Both the position numbers and the translations under genes were made by a program. The notes beneath the pieces are model-generated. The model was not told where the DNA came from. It did not search any database and saw nothing but the letters and a program-made list of their open reading frames with translations. Below, piece by piece: positions 47,641-60,100 of a stretch of 64,000 nucleotides of DNA (position 1 is its first letter; every line of letters starts with the position of its first letter). Origin of the DNA: Linum tenue (lineage: Eukaryota > Streptophyta > Magnoliopsida > Malpighiales > Linaceae); the NCBI GenBank assembly GCA_946122785.1, contig CAMGYJ010000002.1, forward strand, positions 69,961,703-70,025,702, in the 5' to 3' direction.

Positions 47641-48890
47641 ACCCACCCTCTAGCTAAAGTGACGTTGAGAGGAGAATCTTGGAAACCCCTTATGGTGGAG
47701 GTGCACAGACGGTCACGGGCCAGCATTCAATGAAAAAAGTGAAGTTCAGTTGGGGGATGGATATGTTTCCTACAGGGTGGCTCTGGCTAAAGTGATGTTG
47801 AGAGGAGAGTCTTGGAAAGTGGAATGGTAGAGGTGGACAGACGGCCATAGGTCAGCCTTCCATGAAGAAGGTAATATGCCGACATGCGGTCGAGCCCATT
47901 GCGAAGCAGTTCGGGGCGCGGATGAAGAACTCTCCTACTCCTCCACCTGCCATTCCGTCGGGTCCAACTCCAACAGTGGCCAATCAAGAAATTGGTGGCC
48001 CAGATGCCGAGAAGACCATTGCGGAGCAGTTCGGGGTGCGGATGTCTCCTTAATATAATTTTGACTGTAATTTTTTTTGTCTTTCCCGAACTATAAATAG
48101 GAGCTGAACACACTATCATATCTCACAGCTGAGCAGATTTTTCACTAAAAAAACTAAGAAGTGTTGTTTGAAATAGCTAGGAGAGGCTTTCAAAAACCAC
48201 TTGGTACCAATAACTTTAATTGTTGTGAGAGGCTCCATAATGGATATTGTACCACACACTAACGTAGGCATATCATGGGCAAGGGATTCAGGAAAAAGCG
48301 CAAGTCCGCTACAACACAGCGTCGAGCAACTAAGCTGGAGAAAACAAAGTCTCTCTCTCTCCTAACTTACTCTTCATTTTTTTTCTTCTTACTTAGGTAC
48401 TCTCCACCTTACATGGAGATCTGGAATGTATTACGAGACAATCTCAAAAGGGGATACTTGTGATTGCAACTTTGAGGATCCGATTTTTTCAGCCGACGAG
48501 CCCCACTTGACTGATACACAATGAATGAGCTACACGATGCGCTTGCAGATGCCTGTAAAAGATTGGAGGACTACAACCATAAAGAGAAAGAAGGTCAGAC
48601 AAAAATTGAGGCCATCCGCGTGGAGATCACAAGCCGGGAGAGCAAGGGCAAGGGATTCAATTGAGTGTTGTGTTGGGCTTGGTTGTTTTGCCTAGCTTTG
48701 TTTGAGTAAGTTCGATAGTTACTTATTTTATGTTGTGTTGGCCCTGGTTGTTTGGCCTAGCTTTGTTTGAGTAAGTTAGGTAGTTACTTATTTTATGATA
48801 TTGTGGCCATGAGTGATAGTGGCCGAATCATCTATTGTAGTTGGAGAATAGTAATGTTTATGCAGTCAGTTTTCCCTTCAATAAAATTAA
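47640..48890 (+). other. Possible small transcription unit of unknown nature
   Basis: Ordered signals: a TATA box CTATAAATAGG at about 48092, a basic ORF MGKGFRKKRKSATTQRRATK... at 48275-48463, a pyrimidine tract ending TTACTTAG near 48396 that looks like a 3' splice site, a Glu/Lys-rich ORF of 47 codons at 48523-48666 (MNELHDALADACKRLEDYNH...), an about 60-base tandem repeat at 48666-48800 and an AATAAA signal near 48880. Upstream, a GAGAGGAGA-TCTTGGAAA block is duplicated at about 47668 and 47805, and GCAGTTCGGGG-GCGGATG is also repeated. No domain recognised; it may be a lineage-specific gene or a retroelement remnant. Confidence 0.3.
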
Positions 48891-48899
48891 TTAGTTTTT

Positions 48900-51360
48900 G
48901 TTCAACAAATATATAATATTGTGGGGGTCCTTTGTTTTGATATGCAGAAACAGGATGGTCGGCAATACTCGTTTCTTTTATATTCGGTCAATTTTATTAA
49001 CAAAGTCAAGAAAACCAAAATGCTAAAACATAATAACGAACCCACGAGCAAGCAGAGAAAGTACCCGTGTTGTACACTCCCTAACTGCCTATTTCCGGTT
49101 TTGTCTTCCAAAAGAGTGGAAATTGTGGGTAAAAGGAAAAAAACAGGTTTTTTCGTATCTAATTAATGCACCACAACATCTATTATAAAACTAAAGTTTA
49201 ACCGTTAGTTAACTAATATAAATATTCAACCTTTTACACAGTTGTATATGTTTTGAAAAAAATTATATGTAGTATTTTTCAAAATGTTGTTCATTGCCTA
49301 TTTCTCATCTTTAATATATTTTTAATTTCATACGAAATTTTTATGAGATCTTACTCTATCATTAGAATAATTTACGATATGTTATTAAAAATACATTACT
49401 ATTTATTTTATTAATATTAAGATATAATGTTTTAGGACTTTGCTATGGTGAATTGGTCTAAACTCTAAATACGGCTTACTTGGACTCTGTGGATGAAATT
49501 TCTATCGTTGATTAAATAGGGCAAGGCCCAGGTTGAACCGATAACCTTTCACACCAAATAACTCGAGCTTCATCTACCATATAAAATACATAGCTATACT
49601 TTCCATTGAAATCGGTCAACTTTAGAAAGAACGGGGGATGCTGTAATAAGAACACAAAGCATATCATATATTGTTATTATACCCAATATAGTTAAAATCC
49701 CAATTTTAATCTTAAAATCTTATGATTTTACGATTTTACGATCTTACCTATGGATTCCAATCTTGATTTTACTATAAAATCTTTGAACATTGAAATCTCA
49801 ATTTAAAACTAAAAAATCTTAAATTTATTATTTATTCAATTTTGACGGATTTCAAGGTTCATGTAAATAAAAGTCAAATTAGGGCAGTCATAAAAGATTT
49901 TTCCCACGAACAGGGTCAAGTTCTCCCCCCTCCCCCTCGACCTAGCATCATAGACAATGCAACTTTAATTCGTCTGACGACCCTTAACCCTTAATTGATA
50001 TGTGTTCTCCCTACAATAAAAAAAATGGATTTGACGATCAAAATGTGGATGAGGAAGTACAATCTCCTCGGTAGGAGCACCCTATTACCGATCTATTATA
50101 TATCGCATCGCTAATTGTATCAAAATATTATCTTTTTTTTATGAGTTGTTTTTACAAGAAAACATTGTCTTGTAATGGGGGAATAATTTGCCCTCATTGT
50201 TGTTTCAAAATTCCCCTCACTATTACTCTTATTTATGACCACTAACCCTGATATTCTTAGTTGAAATAGTTTCATGTTTTACCGTCAACTGTGTGTATAT
50301 CATGAGGCAACCATATTAAGAGTGTTGCTGCTGTATATCTGCTGCATTTTACAATCTTAGTGAAGAAGTGAGAATGATGAATAACAATGATAATGTTGTT
50401 GTATGTTTGTATATCTTTTTTGGAGTCCATGAGAAGTGTGTGTGGCCATTAATTGGTAATGGGTGTGTACGTTAAGGAGACTTTGTTGGGTCTGTTTTTT
50501 TAATAATAAAATTATGTTTCTAAAAAAATACTTAGACGGTGGGAGATTTAGTAAGCTCTTATGCTATACAATATTTTACTTGCTTCCGTTACAAAAGTTC
50601 TTCTCCCTATACATTTCACTTGCCTAGCTGCGTGGACTAGCATTGAAAAATTAGCTTAGCTTTAGGTACTTGTCGTTAGTTTTATTGACAGAAATGGTGA
50701 TGTTGAAACTATTATTCGACGTAAATGGTTTATGTGCAACAAATCGTACTTAGGTGGTCACCGTGCAACAAAAGGTAAACTTAAGTGGCAACCGGTGCAA
50801 TTAACCCCACAAAGTTACGTTCCTTTGAAATTTCAGCCTAGCTTAGCGAAGCAGGTTCAAGAAGTAAACTTTTTAAAAAACTGATTATATGAAATACGAT
50901 ATCATAAGGCGGAAATCGATGTAAGGGGATTTGCAATCGATAAGGGAATTAGAGTGATGGAAAGGAGAACATAAGAGAGGTGCGACAAAGATTGTTTTAT
51001 CTCCCTTTACCGTACAGGCAGCGGACCGTGGGAAATTAAAAAAAATTGCTACGTTTGATTGCTACGAAGTTTATGATATTCATAAAAAATTATAGGCAGC
51101 GGACCGTGGGGGGTGTGGCGGTTTCCACATTTGAAATGAAAACCGTGTGGGGGGCCAAGGTCAATCTGACCACAACGACCCCAGTATGTTGGCGGCAGGA
51201 ACGAAAACCATAGCACCCATTGCAGTCCTTTTGTAAACCACCATAGGGGGCTGCGGTTTTCGAGAAAGAATGGTATGGATGGAAATTTTTGGGAAGTGGT
51301 GGTATTTTTTAAACTTTTTAGTTTTTGGGTGGTATATTGGGAAAATTTTCTCTAAACTAA
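48900..51360. other. Gene-poor spacer
   Basis: AT-rich. A GGCAGCGGACCGTGGG direct repeat lies at about 51016 and 51094, bracketing an AT-rich piece. Short ORFs are without recognisable domains. Confidence 0.35.
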
Positions 51361-51366
51361 GTGCCC

Positions 51367-51457
51367 AAATTTAGTTATGCAAGGGTGCATAACCAAGGGA
51401 TATTCACCTTATCCTGGTGCATACCTTTTGGTTATGCACCCTTCCTTAACTAAATCT
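51367..51457. repeat. Hairpin-forming inverted repeat, about 91 bp
   Basis: The arms 51367-51396 and 51428-51457 pair over 30 bases with about four mismatches, around a 31-base loop; core GGGTGCATAACCAA. Could be a tiny MITE or a hairpin RNA source. Confidence 0.75.
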
Positions 51458-51619
51458 GGAGATGAGATTTAATGGCTTTTTCTTTTTCCTAGTTTTCTTA
51501 ATCGACTCTTATCTTCTTCGTTCTAACTTGGATTTCAGATTTTTTCGCAGAGATGGAACGAGTTCGTTGTGATCTACAAAATGAGATATGTTTTTAATAT
51601 ATTTTTACAAAAAGTTTTT

Positions 51620-51800
51620 CATACAACTCATACCACTCGTTAACACCTTGGTACCAACCGGTACCGCCTTCGTATTTCACTCGAATTTTGATATTTTTTG
51701 CACAGATGAAACGAAATCTTCTTGATCTATTGGATCTACAAATTTTTTGAGAAAAAATACGAGACAATAACGTACCACTCCATACCACCCAGTGGGGTAG
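51620..51800. repeat. Partial copy of the TACCATGGTGGTA repeat family
   Basis: Inverted relative to 17520-17660; shares GGTACCAACCGGTACC-type, TTTTGCACAGATG and CTATTGGATC blocks. Confidence 0.5.
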
Positions 51801-53140
51801 CCAGAATTTTGTGGAGAGTGGGTCCATTTAGGAAAAATTACAAAAAAAGCATAGTTTTATAAGTTTTAAATCATTCATGATATAAATTTTTATTTAAAAA
51901 AATTGGCAAATTAAATATGTGTCGAAAAAATTGGCAAACAATTATTCATGATGTAGTTAGAAATTTGCTATTGAATGTTGTTGTTTGTCAAGACCGTTTA
52001 GTATAAATAACTCGAGTTGTTGGGAAAGATTTAATAATAGATCTTATAATATTTAGTATTCACAAACACTTCCCTGTCACGAAAACCAACTTATACGTTT
52101 TTAAAGTTTTCGCAAATCCGAATATCATGTACTTAACAAATGGAGCTGTCAAGATTCGAACACATGATCTCTCGGTCAACCATTCAAAATCAAAATTTCC
52201 CTAAATTTCATTCTCAATTAAATGTTATACTAACTAGCTTATAACCCGGCCTGTTGGCTGAAATGTTCATATTTGATGGTTTATATTTGTATGTTATTTT
52301 TAAATCTATCAACTCATTTAATTTTATTGGCAGTCCTTCAATCAAGATGATACATAAAGATTGAATGTATATGTCTAATATTTGAAAAAATACCATCATT
52401 GTTTAACAATATAAAATATAAAAATATATCCTTAATCCCATTTTCATAATGATAATGATTGTCAAGAAAGATAGAGTATAAAACCTCACTGGAATTTCCA
52501 CATGACCCATAGATAGTTTGAAACTGAAACCTCACAATCCTACACATAGTTAGTAAATACTCCGTTTAATACACGTATATGTACCCATACATATTTTATC
52601 TGTTTAAAATTTTTGTATCCGTGTTATTGTCAAGCCGTTTGATTGTTTCCCGTTCATTTGATGGCTCCCGTACTTAACATGTATAAAACCCATACAATAC
52701 ATTATACATTTAATATCCGTATTTAGTGAATTAAATTGTTAGCTTTACAATTATTTATATATTTATTTATTTTTAAAATAATTAATTTAATATATTTGTG
52801 ACGATTAACATACTATTAAACAAAAAATTAACTTAGAGATGAAGTAAAATACCCGTACGTATTTTATACGTAACTTTTCCGAACCGTATTTTACTAACTA
52901 TTCCTACATAAATGGTTTAGTGGTCCACTTTTAGGAACAACATGTCACTAGTAAAAAAGAAATGGATAGTTGTTGATTCAATTCAACCATATACTAACAA
53001 TTTAGCTAAAAGGGTAGCATCAAAACTTGAGAGCAAACTACAAAATTAGGATTACCTTCAATATACTAATAGACTCGATCAATACTCAAATTCAACTTCT
53101 ATTAATAAATGCTTAGAATCTCAGCTACGCCACTCTAGTC
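51801..53140. other. AT-rich spacer
   Basis: Nothing recognisable beyond AT-rich sequence and short chance ORFs. Confidence 0.35.
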
Positions 53141-53272
53141 AAACCATGGTCCACTATCTTGATCAGGTCAACTGTTGGAATCAATTTGACAACCATTGTT
53201 GCATGAGGTGCACATTTTCAATTCGTCAAATCCCGCCATCCCTAAACCCTAGTTTCCCACTCTCCGTCTACA

Positions 53273-53600
53273 ATGCCGGGACTCGCACCGGGCGATTCCG
53301 CCGGAGGAGTGCCCGACTCAGTCAACAGAACACTCGTCAGATTCTCATGTTTCAGCTATATACCCGCTTGCCGCTTCGACACGGTCTGAACCCACCAATC
53401 TCCCGCGTCTCCGTCTCATGGGGCCGTGGCAACTCGCTCCGCGTCTCGGTATTCAGGCAGCCGGATTCCGATCCCAAATCCGACGGAGAAGTCGGCGGTA
53501 AAGTGGTGGAGGTGACTCTGGGAAAAAGCAGGGACGGCGAGATCAGTGATGCCCAATGGCGCAAAATTGCTTACGGTTCCATCCTGACCTTTTTTTTTTT
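53273..53600 (+). pseudogene. Decayed 5' part of an unidentified gene
   Basis: GC-rich, coding-like DNA in an AT-rich region. A telo-box-like CTAAACCCTAG at about 53243 is followed by ATG at 53273, MPGLAPGDSAGGVPDSVNRT and then a stop after about 39 codons. Another frame continues with VSVSWGRGNSLRVSVFRQPD and GEISDAQWRKIAYGS until a poly-T tract at 53590-53605. The pattern suggests the first exon of a former gene broken by a frameshift and cut off near the LTR insertion. I do not recognise the family. Confidence 0.45.
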
Positions 53601-53632
53601 TTTTTGAAAAGGAAGAAGGTTTGATGCAAGAA

Positions 53633-54011
53633 TGTTGATATGACTTGAATCGGACTATCAGCCGCTACGACTGGTAATCGGGGGTGCGGGGGCAACGCCC
53701 CCGGCCCACGGTGTATGGGCTCAATGTTATTTGGGTTCGGGTTCTGGGCCTGGCCTGTAACCGTTTCCTTTGCTAGATTGGATTAGGTTTAGACCCACAT
53801 GGAGAAGTATTATAAATACTTCTCATACTCCTCTGTAATCTGTAATCTCCTCGATATAGTGAAATCGGCTCTCTCTCGCCCGTGGACGTAGCTAACACAC
53901 ATCGTGTTAGTGAACCACGTAAAGCGTGTGTCGTGTTTTCGATTCTCGCTTTCGTATTCTTGCTTGGTCGATTCCGGCGATTTCCCGATCCGTAGCAGCG
54001 CGTTTATAACT
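53633..54011 (+). mobile_element. Copia-like solo LTR
   Basis: Starts TGTTGATATGACTTGAATCG. It contains a TATA box (TATAAATA at 53811-53818) and the CCGTGGACGTAGCTAACA... GTGAACCACGTAAA block followed by GATTTCCCGATCCGTA, a layout I associate with Ty1/copia LTRs. AAGAA at 53628-53632 and 54012-54016 could be the target duplication, which makes a 379-base element, although its last bases (AACT) depart from the usual CA. No internal region is attached. Confidence 0.6.
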
Positions 54012-54016
54012 AAGAA

Positions 54017-55850
54017 GGAAGAAGCTCTTTGTTTAATAGTGTTTCCTTACAAACGAAGAGCAGCGGTGGCCCTGATCGACTTCGTCGGAGGAAGACTTCG
54101 GCAACCTACGGGGCGCCATTGATGGCTGGATTTTGTCAGTGTATCCAATACAGAGCTCTTTTACTCTGTTTTCTTAGTAAGACGCCTATCGTCTTGAACA
54201 ACATGGTCTCCATGGCCAAGTTTAAACATCATCTAATCTAATGGTTTTCTATTAAATAAGATCCTCTGTTAATGGCTGGAATATGGTGGTATCGTTGGTG
54301 TGCTTATCTTGGATTAAAAAAAAGCAATAAGACACAAAATTAGACACTTCTTATCGATCAGTTCCATTTGATTGAATAGAGAATCGACATTAACTTTAGT
54401 AAATCAATCAAGGTTTCCTCATTTTAATATAGACATATATTGTGGTAGCTCCAACAACGTATACCTAAAGATCCAATAGCCAGCACTCTTCAAGGTAAAA
54501 CCAACTTTTATCCCCTCTATCTTTCAATCTCAAGATGCATATGTTTTAACCGAAAATTAACTTTATAATCCTCCTTCTGCAACACCAGTTCTACTACTTT
54601 GATTGACATTCTCTTAGTGACCCTCAGTTTATCTTCCAATTGGGGTTCTTGTCAACTCGCTACTCAACTCCTCAATCCTCTAATCGTATTTGGTAACTCA
54701 TCTTCAGCAGGGGCAGTTCTAATAAACTCAGTTAAACCAACACTCATCTCCAATTCCATCAAATATGCTCATCTCCCCCTTGTCTTCTTTCACCTACTCC
54801 AGTCCGCTTCCATGCCCTTCAATACTCTCCATTTTCATTAATATCCTCATCATCTCCCACTCCTTTGTCTTCAATTGCTCCAGTTTCGCTTCCATGTCTT
54901 TCAATACCCCCCTTAATTCGATCACTACTCTCATCAACTCCCTCTTATATGCCTTCACATGTTGCAGTTGAACTTTACCTACTACCAGATCCAAAGACAG
55001 TGCGGAGAGCATTAGATATGACAAAATCAAAACTGAGCAGAAATATTGTAATTGAAAAATAAACATTTTCTTCTTATAAAAGATGGGAAGTAAAAGAACA
55101 CAAACTATTACACAATGTATGGAGTTTAAGAGGAAGATAGTAAGGGATAATAACAAAGATAAGAAAATACAAAGATACAAACTTAAATTAAAAATGCAAT
55201 GACACAACACGTAGTAAAAGAAATAGCTTTTTTCATGTTAGTCAATTACCATTAGAGAGCATTAAATCAAAAATGGAGAAAATTATATGAAACTCTACTA
55301 TGAAAATCAAAGTATCAAGCACCATAAAATATTTACAGGTGACTTAGTGGGCTAGTTAATCATGATGGAAAGTCCTCCGTTTTTTAGAGTTACACTTCGT
55401 GTATGTTTTCTATCAAGAAAGATACAACAAATTTGTTTAGTGTAATTAGTTATGATGGTTGTCTTTGTTTGAAAGGACTTTGGTTCAAATCCTGATATTG
55501 ATATTTTTTTTTTATATGGAATAAACAAATAATTGTAAAGACTAAATAACCCTTCCTATTTTTACTCTCGTTGTAGGAAATTTGAAATGAAGAAAAGTAC
55601 ACAAAACTCTACCATATATTATTGGAGGATTTACTCATTTTCGCCATTAGAAGCCAGGCAGTACACTCCCTACCCCCAATTAAAATAAATTTTTTTTTAC
55701 AAATTAGCTATCATTTGGGTGGATCATATTCACCATTATCATTTGTACATACCTCGTTATAAAAATTGAATATGTCAATATACAACTTATAAATCATACA
55801 TAAAATATTGAAAGCTCAACCATTCTCATTTATATACGTGTTAATATTCA
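54017..55850. other. Spacer with an unrecognised coiled-coil-like ORF
   Basis: At 54794-55210 (-) an ORF of 138 codons ends with a Lys/Glu/Leu-rich part (ELRGVLKDMEAKLEQLKTKE) that could be a remnant of a coiled-coil gene, but stops lie on both sides and no family was recognised. The rest is AT-rich. Confidence 0.3.
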
Positions 55851-55899
55851 TACGAAATTAACTATTAACCATTCTCCCGGGATCCAACCTCTAACCCTC

Positions 55900-56065
55900 T
55901 CCCTCCATCTTATACCAACCTGGTATAGGGGGTGGTAACTAATGGTAATGACAATTCGTATATTCATATTATCATGTACTTCAACCATCTTACAATATTT
56001 TATGTTCATACCACCATGGTACACTTCCATACCACGTGGTATGATCTGATGTAGTGCCAAATACG
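55900..56065. repeat. Inverted copy of the TACCATGGTGGTA repeat family
   Basis: The reverse complement is closely similar to 17370-17490: ATACCACGTGGTATG, ACCACCATGGTACAC, ATCTTACAATATTTTATGTT. A hAT-like GGATGGCAAC end with GGGTT-rich sequence follows at 56063-56210. Confidence 0.55.
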
Positions 56066-56959
56066 GATGGCAACATAACTTGAACCCGGTCAACGCGTAT
56101 AAAACCTGCATTTGATTATGGGTCGGGTTCGAGTTTAAACTCGTTTACTGTTTTGCGGGTTGGATTCGGGTTTAGCTGTATCCAACCCGCTCCTACCCTT
56201 ACCCGTTCCCAACCACGAATCTCTTACCCACTTCCCATTCGGCCATTCCCCATACTAATCTTCGTTAAATTTGTGGCGACATGTCGGTCAAAAGGTATTG
56301 AATTAGAAATGGATATATCACTCGCTAAAGAATTTTAATTCCCGTTTCGTTAGTCCATCGGATCCTCATTTCTTAAACCCTAGTCCGGCTGAGGATACAG
56401 TGAGTAACTGTTGGTTACTCACTGGTCAGTAACTAACCCGGAGCCATAGATCTAGGATGGAGCAATCATGTGATTAGGATTGATGTGGGTGGGAAGGAGT
56501 ATTTTTGTCCACTTTTTGAATTTTTAATTGTTTCCTTTTTTAAAATTATCCAGCATTTATTAGCTTGATTTTCAATAGAGGAGAGAGAGTTAGTGTATTT
56601 TCTCTGCAACTCTCTTTTCCTCTTTCTTTTCCTCTTTCTTTGTTCCTTCTCTCTCCCACTCTTCTTCTTCTCTAGATCTAATCTCTTCTTTAGTACTTCA
56701 TTTTTTCTCTCTAGCAATCGGTGAAGGAAAACTGGAGCCTCCTCCTTTTGTGAATTCTTCAACCTCAAAATTGGTGATGCTCCATATCGACTAAGAGGGG
56801 ACAGGTCTAGGTGAGTTTGAATATTTTATGTTTTAATATTTGTTTGTGAATTTTCAATTCCGATCTTCCTCTTTTTATCTTCTTTTGTTGTTCTCGATTG
56901 TAGAGGAGGAAACGAGAGGAGGCAAAAGAATGGCATGTGAAGTATGTCTTAGTTATATG

Positions 56960-57475
56960 TATATTTTTGTTACCATACCATGCCATGGTGGTATTGTGTT
57001 GTAACTAGATGTGTATTGTGGTTACCATACTATACCATATGATAATGTGTGGTAACTCGATGTATGCATAGGATTACCATATTTTACCATGATAGTAGAG
57101 GGTGGTAATCAACACCAATGAAGGTGTGGAAAATAAATGTATTTTTCTACATATCATATTTTACTATTGTCGTAGAGGGTGGTAATTATATTTATATTTG
57201 TTGTTATATGGGTTTATACTATGTGGAATTGTATGGTAATTATGATTAATTTATGGTTATTCGATTTACCATGTTCTACTATAGTGGTATTGTATGATAG
57301 TTAAATTTATAATTTTTTATAGTATGTTTTACCACGTTATACCATGTGATATTGTATGGTAGTTAGATTTCTAATTTTATTTTAGCATGTTATACCATAT
57401 GGTATTGTGTGGTAATTAAATTTATAATTTTTTTTAGCATATTTTAGCATAATTTATCATGGTAGTAGAAAGTGA
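56960..57475. repeat. Degenerate array of GGTTACCATAxTATACCATGGTGG motifs
   Basis: About eight imperfect repeats, spaced about 60-70 bases, with TACCAT.. GTGGTAAT pairs. Related in motif to the dispersed TACCATGGTGGTA family. Non-coding. Confidence 0.55.
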
Positions 57476-58042
57476 TGGTCATATTCATACTTGTAATTAC
57501 CCTTTTTAGCAGAGAATTATTAACAGAAAAAATCATCATTCAATTTGAGTTTGAGTTGGAGCAGAGAGAGTCTAGATTGTTAATTTTATATTTGTTTTAG
57601 AAATAAAGTTAGAGTGGAGAGAGTATGTACTAAATAATTTAAATTTTATTTAATGATAGATAAAAGAGTATCAGAAGGGAACGCGTGGGGAAGGGTAGTG
57701 AGGTTCATGTTCGGTCAAAACTAAGTATCAGGTTGTTAGTATTAAATGAGGGGTGGTTGCAAATTACCCTACTATCCCTCCGTGTTTCATTTAAATAAAA
57801 GGGAACGACTCAGATGCAGACAAGTGGAAGATAGAAGAAGGAGTTACACATGATTATCGAAGATAGGGTTACTGAGGTGATCCGACCCTAGTCCTACTAG
57901 TTCAGAAACTCGTAAATGTTAACCGCTTGCGAGTTTTCTCCGGCCTCTCCGCTTGCAACTATCCGGTTGCTAGGACCTAACTTGTCGGCCGAATTGCTCG
58001 GGATTTGCCTCTCTATATCCAGTTTAAGCTCATAGCTGGCAA

Positions 58043-59140
58043 ATGGAGGGATTGCAGAATTTCGTCCGCTACGTCTCAAAGGAAATACAGTCCATAACTT
58101 CCTCTCCTTCCTCGTCGGAGAAATCGTACGATCTCGGTGGCAAATTAGGACCCGCCACCGCTACTTTATCTTCTTCCACTGCCAACCACTCTCGTGTCCT
58201 TGCGGTCAGGCCCCCCAGGTTGCTAAACCTTACTTCCAACCCCTGAATTCGGTTTTTCCTCGCCATATACTCATTGAAGTAGCAGCAGCTTGCTTTTGAG
58301 TTTCAGCTTGATTTAGCCATTGTTTTGATGTGGAATCATTTGTAGCTAGCGTCTGAATTGCTATTGAGAATGCATCATGTATTTCACTCTTCTCGTCGGA
58401 AGTTTTACTGGGTGGGTGCTTGAATTTGTAAGCTTGAGGGACTCAGTTACGTATGTCTACTTAGGACTGCTATTTGTGCTTTCAGTTTGTTCCTTTTATT
58501 GCTTGCCAAACTAAGTGGTTGAATGTCTTGATGAATGGTGATCATCAATCTGATTATCAATGCATAATGAAGAGCTAATGTTTGTTCTAGTGCTTGCCTA
58601 AACTTAGCGGGTTATGTTTCACATTGATCCAATTAGTTAAATCTCCAGACATATTCTAACTGGCACACTGAGTTTCGGGAGACTCTTATGAAAATTCGCC
58701 TGGTAGATTGTGTGAATTGCCAACACATTTTGAACCATCCGGCACCATTCACTTGGTTGATGAGTTTTCCTAGTGAATCACACCCTTCTGCAATCTTGCA
58801 TAATATCTTATAGGGTGAGTGCAAGTGGTTAAGTGGTCTAGTTATGTAATAGTTACTCCTGTGTTCAATGCATTTGGAATATGTGGAATTCTGTTCTTCG
58901 GCAAATCTTAATACATTAAAATGTGATTCTAATTATCTTCTTTGCAGCATGCTATATTTTCAAGCTTTCTGAGATCAGATGTTTCGTGTTTTGTACGATA
59001 GCAGGAACATGGTGTCTGCGTGGACCTGCTCCAAGCTCTGCTTGCTTTTCTTTGCTGCTGGAATCGTGACTGGTTATAGGTTCAAGAGGCGTGTCCGTAT
59101 CTGGGCTTCTAGGCTTCTTAAGAGGTTGAAAGATGACTGA
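58043..59140 (+). CDS. Small single-pass membrane protein, two exons, 103 residues
   Basis: Exon 1 58043-58218, exon 2 59005-59140, joined GT-AG in phase 2 (PPR|NMVSAW), stop TGA at 59138-59140. The N-terminal half MEGLQNFVRYVSKEIQSITS continues into a Ser-rich, probably soluble part. After residue 60 comes a hydrophobic segment, SKLCLLFFAAGIVTGYRF (about residues 67-84), and a very basic tail KRRVRIWASRLLKRLKDD. The layout is that of a tail-anchored or single-pass protein with the basic end next to the membrane. I do not recognise a family. It is convergent with the RBOH gene. A spliced model is needed because each exon alone is short. The alternative acceptor at 58947 leads to an early stop. 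Confidence 0.7.
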
Positions 59141-60100
59141 CTGACACCAGTAAGGCTTCTTTATCTGTAATTCGTGAGACAAAGTTGATGAAATTTAGAG
59201 TTCATATTTCTTGACACGATTTCAATTGATGTACTCATGTGAAGCTAATGCAAAATCATGCTATGGATCGTTAAAGTCTCAGATGTTCATTTAGCAAGTA
59301 GGGAAGAACTTCAACTGTCAGAATTTGTATTTACTGCATTTCTAGGTTATCAGCCCCCGGTATTTTGTCAAAATTTTGCTCATCCAAGTACAGAAGTTAT
59401 ATTACCATTTATGGTAGGTAACTCAGAGATAAAAACATGTCAACCCTCTAAAACCCCCCTGTTTCAGAACTTGTTTTATTGAAAGATGAAGTCTTGCGCA
59501 TGAATTGACCGTGCCTTCCGCCACTCTAGGTTATTTAATCGTCTGAGATTCTCTCTTTAATGTCATGTTTTCACTTCCAAATCAAAAACTTGATTTGCAA
59601 TGCTGTAGAGGTATACCTGGCTAGGTGCTGAAACTAAAATACTCCTCCTTTCTCCATAATAATTAAATTGTCTTATCTAATTAGCAGCCCAACTAAGTCA
59701 ACCTCATGATTGAGCAACTTCCTTGAGAGCTACAATTTCCCCTTCATTGACTTGTACTGATCCATTTTCATTTCTCAATATGCTAGTAGCTAGCTAGCTG
59801 TCTGCTGTCGAGGTAGTTTAAACATGTTGTAGCTACTAGTAGTACTCACATATATACAAACAAAGTAACCATTTTTCTCCTTCAGATTATACTTTATACC
59901 ATTGCAAAAAGCTGTTCTGAATGTGACTTGATTTACATTTCGTGAGCTCTGGTAACAATTTATATGTATACATATATATCTCTCTCTTATATCGCGCTTT
60001 CCAAATTATTTAAATTATTAATTACAAAAAGAAAAGAATTCCTTTTTTTCCCGGCAACAGGGGTTAACAATTTTGGAAACCATGATGTTGCTTGTTTGTC
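59141..60100. other. Convergent intergenic region
   Basis: 3' flanks of the small membrane protein gene and the RBOH gene. No further gene supported. Confidence 0.5.

Noticed and set aside
53146..53607. Complete 153-residue gene
   Set aside because: The upstream part of this frame is not coding-like. Two frames share the conserved-looking pieces, and the frame ends in a poly-T tract; a broken gene start fits better.
55493..55505. tRNA B-box-like GGTTCAAATCC
   Set aside because: No matching A-box or acceptor stem in the preceding 80 bases.
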